The notes under the pieces: generated by a model
The model's input: only the letters and a program-made list of their open reading frames with translations
The model's database searches: none
What the model was told of the DNA's origin: nothing
DNA from: Pseudomonadota bacterium
Lineage (GTDB): Bacteria; Pseudomonadota; Gammaproteobacteria; Steroidobacterales; Steroidobacteraceae
DNA: 35,416 nucleotides
Assembly: GCA_021847105.1 (NCBI GenBank)
Contig: JAJZUT010000028.1
Location: 1-35,416 of the forward strand
Reading direction: 5' to 3'
Shown here: piece after piece, positions 17,074-24,880 of the stretch
Numbering within the stretch: the stretch's first letter is position 1
How the letters are laid out: each line of letters begins with the position of its first letter
Made by a program: the position numbers and the translations under genes

Positions 17074-18381
17074 TTGATCGAAGACACAGATTCTCGGCAC
17101 ATAGAGGCCATCAACCGCATCGAAACCCTATCGGGTCGCAGCCTCGGCGCGGGCCTGATCGGCAATGTGTTGGAATGGTACGACTTTGGGCTCTACGGCT
17201 TCCTCGCGCCCCTGATCGGCGCGCACTTCTTCCCCTCAAGCCATCGCATTGTCTCGCTGCTCGGCGCGTACGCCGGCTTCGCCATCGGTTTTGCGATGCG
17301 GCCGATCGGCGGTGTCATCTTCGGCCACATCGGCGATCGGCTCGGTCGACGCACCATGCTGGCGTTGTCCATCGTGATGATGGCGAGTGCCACAACGCTG
17401 ATTGGACTGTTGCCGACGTATCAACAGATCGGAGTCCTCGCGCCCGTGCTCCTGGTGGCCGTGCGACTCTTTCAGGGGCTGTCGGTCGGCGGTGAGCTCA
17501 CCGGCTCAGTGTCCTATCTGATCGAGACCGCGCCCCGCCGCCACCGCGGACTTGCCGGCAGCTTCGCCAACATCGGCTCGGAGGGCGGCTACATCCTGGC
17601 GAGTGCACTCGCGGCGGCAACGTTCATACTGTTGCGCCATTACGGCGCCGCCGCCTGGATCTGGCGGCTGCCGTTTCTCGCCGGGGCGCTGCTCGGTCTG
17701 ATCGCCTGGATCCTGCTGCGGCGGGCCTCGCGCGCCGGCTATGAGCCGGATCCGCAAGCCGCGCCGGCACGAGAGCTGCCGCTCACCCAGGCGCTCCGTG
17801 AATCGCCACGCAGCATGCTGCTCACCGTGGCGTTTACCTGGGGTTACGGCGCTCTCAACTATCTCACGCTCGTGTTCCTGCCCGCCTTCGCGGGCCGATT
17901 CGGGGCGATCCCCCCCGGCACCGCGCTCACGATCAGCACGGTGCTGCAGATCGCCGCGCTCGGGCTCATCCCGCTGGCCGGCTGGCTGACCGACCGATTC
18001 ATACGACGGCGCCACCTGATGCTGCTCGTGTTCGCGGCGGTCTCACTCAGCGCCATTGCGCTCTTCAAGTTGAGCGAGCACGGCAACGTGGCGCTGTTCT
18101 GGGTGACACAGGGCAGTTTCATCGTTCTGCTGTTCCTGATCGAGGGCACGGCACCGGCGATGCTGGCGGAGCTGTTCTCGACGCGCTATCGCGCATCGGG
18201 GTATTCCGTCGCCTTCAACATCGGACTCGGCTTCGGCGGAGGCACCGCCCCGTTGATTGCAACCGCCCTCATTGCACCGCTGGGACGGCTCGCCGGTGCG
18301 CAGTATCTGGTTGCCTGCTCCGTGCTGTCGCTGGTGGCGGTGTATATGATGAGCGACCGCAGCCGCGAACCGCTGCTCTGA
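17074..18381 (+). CDS. MFS permease of the MHS (ProP/ShiA-like) family
   Basis: This 435-residue protein has 12 predicted membrane segments and belongs to the metabolite:H+ symporter branch of the major facilitator superfamily. The diagnostic N-terminal pattern GNVLEWYDFGLYGFLAPLIG is at about residue 29. The loop 2-3 motif is GHIGDRLGRR, and VRLFQGLSVGGELTGS marks helices 4-5. Family members import proline and glycine betaine, shikimate, alpha-ketoglutarate and similar solutes. With MttB copy 1 upstream, a betaine-type substrate is a reasonable guess. The start is a TTG, with GGGGAGA three bases upstream; no in-frame ATG fits before the conserved region. It may be co-transcribed with MttB copy 1. 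Confidence 0.9.
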   Translation: MIEDTDSRHIEAINRIETLSGRSLGAGLIGNVLEWYDFGLYGFLAPLIGAHFFPSSHRIVSLLGAYAGFAIGFAMRPIGGVIFGHIGDRLGRRTMLALSIVMMASATTLIGLLPTYQQIGVLAPVLLVAVRLFQGLSVGGELTGSVSYLIETAPRRHRGLAGSFANIGSEGGYILASALAAATFILLRHYGAAAWIWRLPFLAGALLGLIAWILLRRASRAGYEPDPQAAPARELPLTQALRESPRSMLLTVAFTWGYGALNYLTLVFLPAFAGRFGAIPPGTALTISTVLQIAALGLIPLAGWLTDRFIRRRHLMLLVFAAVSLSAIALFKLSEHGNVALFWVTQGSFIVLLFLIEGTAPAMLAELFSTRYRASGYSVAFNIGLGFGGGTAPLIATALIAPLGRLAGAQYLVACSVLSLVAVYMMSDRSREPLL

Positions 18382-18422
18382 ACGGGACAGAACCCGGCCA
18401 ATGAGGCCCGAGCATCCGCACC

Positions 18423-18437
18423 GTGCCGCGACGGCAC
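18423..18437. terminator. Short hairpin after MHS permease
   Basis: GTGCCG-CGA-CGGCAC forms a 6-pair stem with a three-base loop about 40 bases after the permease stop. No T-run follows. It is a weak candidate for transcript end or stability. Confidence 0.25.
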
Positions 18438-18533
18438 AAGTGCGCTTGAGCGTGCTCTGCAGCGGCAAAAAACTGACGGCCGCGATAGAATTGACGTCGA
18501 AATGGTGCGCGTCCTGCGCGTCAAGGTGAGTCC

Positions 18534-20540
18534 ATGGCCGATGCGGTTTCGCAGCAAGCGCAAGTCCGCCTGCGCAGCGCCTACCTGCAAGCGCTCGAAG
18601 CGGTGCGCATCGGACGCCTGCAGAGCGCCGAGCAGCAACTGCGCGAAATCCAGCGCACCAACCCTGGAGAAATCAACAGCCTGCACCTGCTCGGAGTGAC
18701 GCTGCTCGCCCAGGGGCGAGGGCCGGACGCCCTAGAGGTGCTCGAGAGCGTGGTCGCCGCCGCGCCCGATTTCCTGCATGCGCGTGTCGATCTGGCTCGC
18801 GCCTACCGTCAGGACGGGCGCCTCGAGGCCGCTCGCGCACTGCTGCGCCAGGTGGTGCAGGAGAAGCCCTCCGTGGAATCCGCCTGGCTCGCCTACGGCG
18901 ATGTGCTGGTAGATCTCGAGAAATTCGCCGACGCGGGCTTTGCATTCGAGCAGGCGAGACGGCTCGATCCGCACCGTGCCCGTATTGAGCAAGCCACCGC
19001 GGCACTCACCGCCGGGGACTTTCGCTCCGCCGAGGGCATCTTTCGTGAGGTCCTCAAGAGCGACGCAAGCCACATCGGCGCACTCACCGGGCTCGCCGCG
19101 GCCGCGCTACATGCCAGCAACACCCGAGATGCCGAACGACTGCTCACCCACGCGCGGCGCCGCTCCGCGCACCACCCGCTGATCCACCGTGCCTGGGGCC
19201 ACACGATGCTTGCGGCCGGGCGCCTGAGCGAAGCGGAGCAGACGTTCCGAGAGGTACTGAGGCTCGAACCGGACAACCCGCAGAATTGGGCGGCGCTGGG
19301 CTCGGTGTACATCCGCCTGCTGCGCCAGGAGGATGCTCTGGCCGCCTACGAGCAGGCCGCCCGTCTCAATCCCGCTCAGGCCGCTTTCCGACTCGCCGTC
19401 GGGCACGTCAACAAGACGCTCGGCCGGCGCGCGCAGTGCGAGGACGCTTATCGGCAATGCCTGCGGCTCGCGCCCACGTTCGCCGAGGCCTACTGGGGCC
19501 TTGCGGATCTGAAGAATTACACATTCAGCGACGTGGAGCTGACGGCGATGCGGGAACTGCTGGGCACTGCGCGCAGTACCGATGCGGCCCAGCTGCACTT
19601 TGCGATCGCGCGCGCACTCGAGCAGCGTGAGAACTACCCCGAGGCGTTCCACCATTATGCCGAGGGCAATGCGCTGCGCCGGCAGAGCGCGCCGTTTTCA
19701 ATCGAACACTTCGAGGCGAAATCTGCGCGAGTCATGGCCTTATTTGAACCGGAATTCTTCCGCCTGCGCGCTCTCGCCGGCCACCCTGATCCGGCGCCTA
19801 TCTTCATCGTCGGCCTGCCCCGGTCGGGCTCGACGCTCGTCGAGCAGATCCTCGCCAGTCACTCGCAGGTCGAGGGCACGATGGAACTGCCGAACATACT
19901 GGCGATGGTACGCGAGCTTGACCACCGCGAAGCCAACCGTGACGGCTATCCGGAAAGCCTCCGGGCGCTGTCGAATGAAGCACTCACCGACCTTGGACGG
20001 CGCTTCATCGCGGACACCCGCGCCCTGCGCACCGACAGGCCGCACTTCATCGACAAGATGCCGAACAATTTCAGCCACGTCGGACTGATACACGCCATTC
20101 TGCCCAACGCCAAAATCATCGACGTCCGACGCCATCCCATGGACGCGTGCTTCAGCACGTTCAAGCAGTATTTCGCCGAGGGCCAGACCTTCAGCTACGA
20201 CCTGGTGGATCTCGCTCGTTACTATCGGGCCTACCTTGCACTCATGGACCACTGGGACCGGGTGCTCCCCGGACGGGTCATGCACCTGCAGTACGAGCAG
20301 CTGATCGCCGAGCCGCAGTCAACCGTGCAGCGGCTGCTCGAGTACTGTGAGCTGCCGTTCGAGGCCGCCACACTGCAGTTTCATGCCAACCGGCGTCCGG
20401 TCCGCACCGCGAGCGCTGAGCAAGTACGCCAGCCCCTGTACACCTCGGGCGTCGGCTACTGGAAGCGCTTCGCGCCACAGCTGCGGCCGCTGCAGGAGAG
20501 CCTCGGCGAGTGCCTCGATCGCTTCAGCAGCTACGGCTGA
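18534..20540 (+). CDS. TPR-repeat sulfotransferase
   Basis: This 668-residue fusion has about nine tetratricopeptide repeats (residues ~10-330) followed by a PAPS-dependent sulfotransferase domain. The 5'-phosphosulfate loop is IFIVGLPRSGSTLVEQILAS at residues 423-442. The 3'-phosphate motif is IDVRRHPMDACFSTFKQY from about 529. Such fusions are common in Xanthomonadales, Caulobacterales and sphingomonads, and often sit beside TonB-dependent receptors, as here. Their acceptors are mostly unknown; the TPR part may bind a peptide or protein partner. There is no signal peptide. The start is well supported by AAGGTGAG just upstream of the ATG. The gene is convergent with the receptor gene. No link to amine metabolism is visible apart from position. 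Confidence 0.92.
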   Translation: MADAVSQQAQVRLRSAYLQALEAVRIGRLQSAEQQLREIQRTNPGEINSLHLLGVTLLAQGRGPDALEVLESVVAAAPDFLHARVDLARAYRQDGRLEAARALLRQVVQEKPSVESAWLAYGDVLVDLEKFADAGFAFEQARRLDPHRARIEQATAALTAGDFRSAEGIFREVLKSDASHIGALTGLAAAALHASNTRDAERLLTHARRRSAHHPLIHRAWGHTMLAAGRLSEAEQTFREVLRLEPDNPQNWAALGSVYIRLLRQEDALAAYEQAARLNPAQAAFRLAVGHVNKTLGRRAQCEDAYRQCLRLAPTFAEAYWGLADLKNYTFSDVELTAMRELLGTARSTDAAQLHFAIARALEQRENYPEAFHHYAEGNALRRQSAPFSIEHFEAKSARVMALFEPEFFRLRALAGHPDPAPIFIVGLPRSGSTLVEQILASHSQVEGTMELPNILAMVRELDHREANRDGYPESLRALSNEALTDLGRRFIADTRALRTDRPHFIDKMPNNFSHVGLIHAILPNAKIIDVRRHPMDACFSTFKQYFAEGQTFSYDLVDLARYYRAYLALMDHWDRVLPGRVMHLQYEQLIAEPQSTVQRLLEYCELPFEAATLQFHANRRPVRTASAEQVRQPLYTSGVGYWKRFAPQLRPLQESLGECLDRFSSYG

Positions 20541-20560
20541 AGATCAGAAAGGTAGCTGAC

Positions 20561-20580
20561 GCCGCGCCTGAGGGCGCGGC
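20561..20580. terminator. Hairpin between convergent sulfotransferase and TonB receptor
   Basis: A perfect 8-pair stem, GCCGCGCC/GGCGCGGC, with loop TGAG lies in the 48-base gap between two convergent stop codons. Short T-rich bits (ACTTTC on plus, CTTTC on minus) follow. A bidirectional terminator is likely though not canonical. Confidence 0.55.
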
Positions 20581-20588
20581 GGCCACTT

Positions 20589-23060
20589 TCAGAACCTGTA
20601 GCTTGCCCGCACCCCGAACACGCGCGGCTCGTTCGTAGTCTGGCGATTGTCGTAGTTGCCGGTGTTCACGAAAATCACCGCGTTCGTGTTCCACAGGTTG
20701 CTGACGTACGCCGCGAGCGTCCAGACGCCGCTTGCGCTCTCGAGGCCGAAGCTCACGTTCGAAATCGAATAGGCAGGCTGCAGAAAGCGTGCCGAGCCCT
20801 TCTTGCCGAGCGCCGGATTCGGCAGCGCCCGCAGGTCGCTCCACATGTCGCCTTTGTGCGCGATGTCGTACTGGAAAAATCCGTTGAGCGCTGCGCTCAC
20901 CGCATGCGTATAGCGCAGACTCGCGCTGTAGCTGAAATACGGCACGAACGGCAGGCGCTCCCGCGGCACGATCATCGTGGTGAGCACACCGGTGAAGTTC
21001 GGCTTCACGCTGATCAGGCGCGAGTCGTTGTAGCTTGCCGAGGCCTGCAGGGTCAGGCCGTTGATGATCTGATAGTTGATATTCGACTCTGCGCCATAGA
21101 TGCGCGCATTGCCGAAATTTGCGTTGAATTCGTTCGGACAGATCGACAGATCAAAGATCGGCGCCTGGAAATCCTTCCACGGCATGTAGTAGAGCGCGCC
21201 GTTCCAGATCATCCGCCCATGGAGCAGCCCCGACTTCCAACCCACCTCATAGTTATCCAGCGTGTCCGGACTGAAATGGCGCGGAACCCCGCGGCTGTAG
21301 CAAGAATTGCTGTCCTGATTCACCCCGCCGTCGCGGAACCCCTGGCTGAAGGTGGCGTAGAGCAGCAGATTCTTGCTCGCCTTGAACGACAGACTGGCCT
21401 TGCCGGTGATCTTGTGCGAGGAATCCGTGTATGCGCCCGTCGGGGTCTTCGGCGCCCAGAAATATCCCGCCCACAGATCGCTGCCGCTGAAGTTCGAATG
21501 AAAGTAGCGTAGCCCGACGTCGATGTTCCAGCGCTTGGTGATATCGAAGCCAAGGTCGCCGAACTCCGCGGTCTGCAGATAATCAAAGCGCTGGTTGCTG
21601 CTGTACCATTCCTGAGGCAAGGGCGATGCCGTTCCCGTGTAGTAATAACTGTAGTACGACAGCGCGCTCTGATACGCTTCGCCATTGGGCTGCATCCCCG
21701 GCATATCGTAAAAATACGTGTACTTCTCGCGCGTCTTGTTCCAGTACGCGCCCACGATCCAATGCCAGCGACCGCCCGGCTTTGACTGCAGACGCAACTC
21801 ATTTGACCAGCTGCGCGTCCACAGATTGTACTTGTAGTACATGGTCGGCACGTTGCAGCCGCCATAGGGGTCTGTGCCGCCCTGAATCGTCGGACCGGTC
21901 AGACAGGTCAGGCTCTGCAGCAGACCCGGGGAGGCCTGATAGGTGGAGGGCAGCGGATTGTACTGGACGTACTGAGAGTACTCGGTGGTGTAGTGGTACG
22001 GGTAATTCCAATACGTGCCTGCATACACCAGATCGCCGATCCCGACATCGCCTTTGATGTGCAGGTCGTAATCCGTGAATGCGTCGGCGATGTTCTCCGG
22101 ACCGAAATGCGCCACCTTGCGCAAGCCGAAATGCGTCGGATCCTGGGACCATGACCCGGCGGTCGTCTGACGCTGATAATTGAACGTGAATACCGCGTTC
22201 CACTTCGGACCAAACCGCTGCGCGATCGCCGCACGCCCGCCGTACTCACGCTCGGTATTGTAATTGTTGCGGGCCCACTGGGCGTTGGTCGAGACCGTGC
22301 CATTGATCCAGTGGCGGGTATTAAGCACGTTATCGATGAAGCCGCCCGTGTGCACCTCATACACCGAAAGCCGCAGCGCAGTCTCGCCCTTGATCAGCGG
22401 GATATTGACATAGGCCTCGTCTGTGATGTTCAGTCCACCATGCTGGATCTGTCCGAAATTCACACTGACGCCACCGCTGAAAGCGTTCAGATCCGGCTTG
22501 TTCGTGATCACCCGCAGAGCCCCGGACATCGAGCCTGCGCCGTATAGGGTGCCCTGCGGACCGTCGAGCACCTCGATTCGCTTGATGTCGTAGAGGTGCA
22601 GATCGGGAAAGCTGCCGTAGAAACTGAGTGAAGCGTCGTCGAGGAAGTAACCCGTGGTCGATGTGTTCTGGCTGTTGAGGCTGCTGCCGTCCGACACGCC
22701 GCGCATGTAGAAGCTCTGCTCGGTGGGCCCGTCGCTCACGAAGGAGATCGACGGCGACTTCGTTGCGATCGCATTGAAATGCGTCAAGTCGAGGTTTTTG
22801 ATGTCCTTGGACGTGAACACCTGCAGGCTCTCGGGGACGTCCTGCAGGTTCTGCCTGACCAGCTGTGCCGAAACAACGACCTCCTGCAGCACCATGGAGG
22901 GCGCGGCGTCGGCCACAGGGGCCGCAGCGGCATGTGCGCTCGGTCCTTGAGCCGCAGCAGCGCCGTACAACGCCACCGCGACAGCCAGACCGATCGGTCT
23001 GAACCTCACGCCTCTGGCCCGCTCATCGCTCCGCAAACGCATCGTTCCGGTAGTCTTCAT
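20589..23060 (-). CDS. TonB-dependent outer membrane receptor
   Basis: This is an 823-residue outer-membrane transporter. A signal peptide occupies about the first 45 residues (RPIGLAVAVALYGAAAA, then Ala-rich to the cleavage region). The plug domain starts near VLQEVVVSAQLVRQNLQDVP and includes FYMRGVSDGSS and IEVLDGPQGTLYGAGSMSGA, ahead of a beta-barrel rich in Tyr, Trp and Asn. It ends in VRASYRF, with the terminal Phe needed for outer-membrane assembly. No N-terminal signalling extension is present. The substrate class cannot be read from the sequence, but the gene shares its promoter region with MttB copy 2 and is probably controlled with it. The start has GGGGG before it and a good promoter upstream. 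Confidence 0.94.
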   Translation of the reverse strand: MKTTGTMRLRSDERARGVRFRPIGLAVAVALYGAAAAQGPSAHAAAAPVADAAPSMVLQEVVVSAQLVRQNLQDVPESLQVFTSKDIKNLDLTHFNAIATKSPSISFVSDGPTEQSFYMRGVSDGSSLNSQNTSTTGYFLDDASLSFYGSFPDLHLYDIKRIEVLDGPQGTLYGAGSMSGALRVITNKPDLNAFSGGVSVNFGQIQHGGLNITDEAYVNIPLIKGETALRLSVYEVHTGGFIDNVLNTRHWINGTVSTNAQWARNNYNTEREYGGRAAIAQRFGPKWNAVFTFNYQRQTTAGSWSQDPTHFGLRKVAHFGPENIADAFTDYDLHIKGDVGIGDLVYAGTYWNYPYHYTTEYSQYVQYNPLPSTYQASPGLLQSLTCLTGPTIQGGTDPYGGCNVPTMYYKYNLWTRSWSNELRLQSKPGGRWHWIVGAYWNKTREKYTYFYDMPGMQPNGEAYQSALSYYSYYYTGTASPLPQEWYSSNQRFDYLQTAEFGDLGFDITKRWNIDVGLRYFHSNFSGSDLWAGYFWAPKTPTGAYTDSSHKITGKASLSFKASKNLLLYATFSQGFRDGGVNQDSNSCYSRGVPRHFSPDTLDNYEVGWKSGLLHGRMIWNGALYYMPWKDFQAPIFDLSICPNEFNANFGNARIYGAESNINYQIINGLTLQASASYNDSRLISVKPNFTGVLTTMIVPRERLPFVPYFSYSASLRYTHAVSAALNGFFQYDIAHKGDMWSDLRALPNPALGKKGSARFLQPAYSISNVSFGLESASGVWTLAAYVSNLWNTNAVIFVNTGNYDNRQTTNEPRVFGVRASYRF

Positions 23061-23088
23061 AGGCCCCCGCTGGCGCTGTGCCGCGCCT

Positions 23089-23112
23089 GAATTTATACAG
23101 CAATATAAATTT
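23089..23112. promoter_or_regulatory. Candidate operator A (near-perfect palindrome)
   Basis: The core TTATAC-AGCA-ATATAA (23093-23108) extends to ten-base arms, 8 of 10 positions symmetrical. It overlaps the -10 box of the receptor promoter. It is one of two such palindromes whose centres are 31 bases apart, about three helical turns. Confidence 0.6.
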
Positions 23113-23130
23113 TCTGCTTAAATTTGTACA
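23102..23130 (-). promoter_or_regulatory. Sigma-70 promoter of TonB receptor
   Basis: On the minus strand TGTACA (23130-23125), a 17-base spacer and TATATT (23107-23102) form a good sigma-70 promoter. Transcription should start near 23095, giving a leader of about 35 bases. Both boxes lie within the two palindromes, which suggests repression. Confidence 0.6.
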
Positions 23131-23143
23131 GAAGTATAATTTT
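23120..23143. promoter_or_regulatory. Candidate operator B (near-perfect palindrome)
   Basis: The core TTGTAC-AGAA-GTATAA (23124-23139) extends to ten-base arms, 8 of 10 positions symmetrical. It covers the -35 of the receptor promoter and the plus-strand -10 of MttB copy 2. Together with operator A it forms an unusually AT-rich island in GC-rich DNA. Confidence 0.6.
23135..23140 (+). promoter_or_regulatory. -10 box for MttB copy 2
   Basis: A perfect TATAAT lies inside operator B. The -35 region (TTCTGC, 17 bases upstream) is poor, so expression may need an activator or be weak. The transcript would start near 23147, about 75 bases before the chosen ATG. Confidence 0.45.
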
Positions 23144-23221
23144 GTGCCGGGTATGGGTCAATTGGCGCACCGAGGCGACCCGTACTCGATCCACCGCCCC
23201 AAACCACCCGCGAGCCCCCAC

Positions 23222-24760
23222 ATGAGCGAGATTTCAGCCCCCGCACGCCGCAGCCGCGAATCCCGTCGCGCACGCGCCCGAGCATCCGCAGAGAAATACA
23301 CCTACATCCGCCGCCGCCTGCCACCGGTGGAGCTGCTCAGCAGCGAGGCTATTGAGATCATCGAAGCCAACGCGGAAACCATCCTCGAGGAAATCGGCAT
23401 CGAGCTGCGTCGCGACCCCGAATCGCTGCGGCTGTGGCGTCAGGCAGGTGCAGACGTGCGCGGTGAGCGCGTGCACATACCGCGAGGTCTGGCGCGTCAC
23501 CTGCTGAGGAGCGCACCGCCAGAATTCACATTATTTGCGCGCAACCCGGCACGTAGCGTGCGCTTTGGCGGCGACGCCACCGTGTTCTCCCCGGTCGGTG
23601 GACCGCCGTTCGTCAGCGACCTCGACCGTGGTCGCCGCTACGGCACTCTGGAAGATCTGCACAACTTCATCAAGCTCGCGCACATGGCGCCCGCCATCCA
23701 CTTCTCGGGCGGCAGCATGTGCGAGCCGATGGAGATCCCCCCGAACAAGCGTCACCTGGACGTCCAGTACGCGTTTTTCCGCCTCTCCGACCAAGGCTGC
23801 GAGGCGACCCCCGAGACCGCCGGCCATGCCGCCGATGCGCTCGCACTTGCACAGATCCTGTTCGGCACGGATTACCTGGAAACCCATCCGGTCGTGCTCG
23901 GCAACATCAACTCGAACTCGCCACTCGTCTATGACGGCAGAATGCTCGGGGCGCTACGCAACTTTGCCGCACACAATCAAGGCACGATCGTCGTGCCGGC
24001 GATGCTTGCCGGCGCGATGGGCCCGGTGACTCCCGCCGGCTGCATGGCCGAGCTGCTGGCCGAAACACTCTGCGGCATGGCGCTCACGCAGATTGTGCGA
24101 CCGGGCGCGCCAGTGATCCTCGGCTCCTTCGTCGGTGCCATCTCGATGCGCACCGGTTCCCCGACCTTCGGCACCGCCGAGGCGACCCAGATGATCTTCG
24201 CCACCGCACAGCTCGCTCGTCGCCTGCACCTGCCCTGTCGCAGCGGTGGCTCGCTGTGCTCAGCCAAGATCGTCGATGCGCAGGCCGGCTACGAAAGCGC
24301 CAATTCCCTGCTGCCCGCCTTGCTCGCGGGAGTGAACCTGGTAACGCATGCCGCCGGCTGGCTCGAGGGCGGTCTGGTCGCAAGCTACGAGAAATTCGTC
24401 ATGGACGCCGATCAGTGCGCCATGATGCAAAGCCTCGCACAGGGCATGGATCTGTCGGAGCGCGGGCAGGCGCTCGATGCGATCCGCGAAGTTGGTCCGG
24501 GCAATCACTTTCTCGGCTGCGCACACACCCAGGCCAACTTCGAAGCAGCGTTCTATCAGTCGACGGTTGCCGATTATTCCTCGTACGAACAGTGGTGCGA
24601 GGAAGGTCGCCTGAGTGCCGAACAGCGAGCCAACCGTCTGTGGAAGCGCATGTTGGCAGAATATCAGGATCCAGGCATCGATCCGGCACGCGACGAGGCC
24701 ATGCGGGATTTCATTACGCGCCGCAAATCCGTGTTGACCGACGACATCACTGAGGAATAA
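23222..24760 (+). CDS. MttB-family corrinoid methyltransferase, copy 2 (no pyrrolysine)
   Basis: This is a second MttB-superfamily enzyme, 512 residues from the ATG at 23222, with the Arg-rich N-terminus (ARRSRESRRARARASAEKY) typical of proteobacterial members. Conserved segments are ANAETILEEIGIELRR, PGAPVILGSFVGAISMRTGS, FGTAEATQMIFATAQLARRL, DAQAGYESANSLLPALLAGV, HAAGWLEGGLVASYEKFVMD and GNHFLGCAHTQANFEAAFYQ. It is the most canonical of the three copies around DAQAGYES. There is no in-frame TAG. It would methylate a corrinoid protein from an N-methyl substrate. The frame is open upstream to 23078, but those residues overlap the promoter and operator and are not coding. The TMADH-like gene follows 120 bases on, with its own promoter. 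Confidence 0.92.
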   Translation: MSEISAPARRSRESRRARARASAEKYTYIRRRLPPVELLSSEAIEIIEANAETILEEIGIELRRDPESLRLWRQAGADVRGERVHIPRGLARHLLRSAPPEFTLFARNPARSVRFGGDATVFSPVGGPPFVSDLDRGRRYGTLEDLHNFIKLAHMAPAIHFSGGSMCEPMEIPPNKRHLDVQYAFFRLSDQGCEATPETAGHAADALALAQILFGTDYLETHPVVLGNINSNSPLVYDGRMLGALRNFAAHNQGTIVVPAMLAGAMGPVTPAGCMAELLAETLCGMALTQIVRPGAPVILGSFVGAISMRTGSPTFGTAEATQMIFATAQLARRLHLPCRSGGSLCSAKIVDAQAGYESANSLLPALLAGVNLVTHAAGWLEGGLVASYEKFVMDADQCAMMQSLAQGMDLSERGQALDAIREVGPGNHFLGCAHTQANFEAAFYQSTVADYSSYEQWCEEGRLSAEQRANRLWKRMLAEYQDPGIDPARDEAMRDFITRRKSVLTDDITEE

Positions 24761-24780
24761 CACGCGAACGATTCCGAGAG

Positions 24781-24810
24781 TTGACAACGCGCGAAGCACT
24801 GCTGTACAAC
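24781..24810 (+). promoter_or_regulatory. Sigma-70 promoter of the TMADH-like gene
   Basis: A perfect TTGACA (24781-24786), an 18-base spacer and TACAAC (24805-24810) lie in the gap after MttB copy 2. The start would be near 24817. Candidate operator C covers the -10. Confidence 0.55.
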
Positions 24811-24817
24811 TGTGCAA
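24802..24817. promoter_or_regulatory. Candidate operator C (diverged copy of the A/B motif)
   Basis: CTGTAC-AACT-GTGCAA has the same 6-4-6 layout as operators A and B, with about 4 of 6 arm positions symmetrical. It starts 21 bases after the start of the -35 hexamer and covers the -10. It is a weaker match than A or B. Confidence 0.4.
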
Positions 24818-24880
24818 CGAGGGTGCTCCTTGGCGTAACCGCGCCGAGGCGACGCAAAGACGACCCGAAGGCGCACAGGC

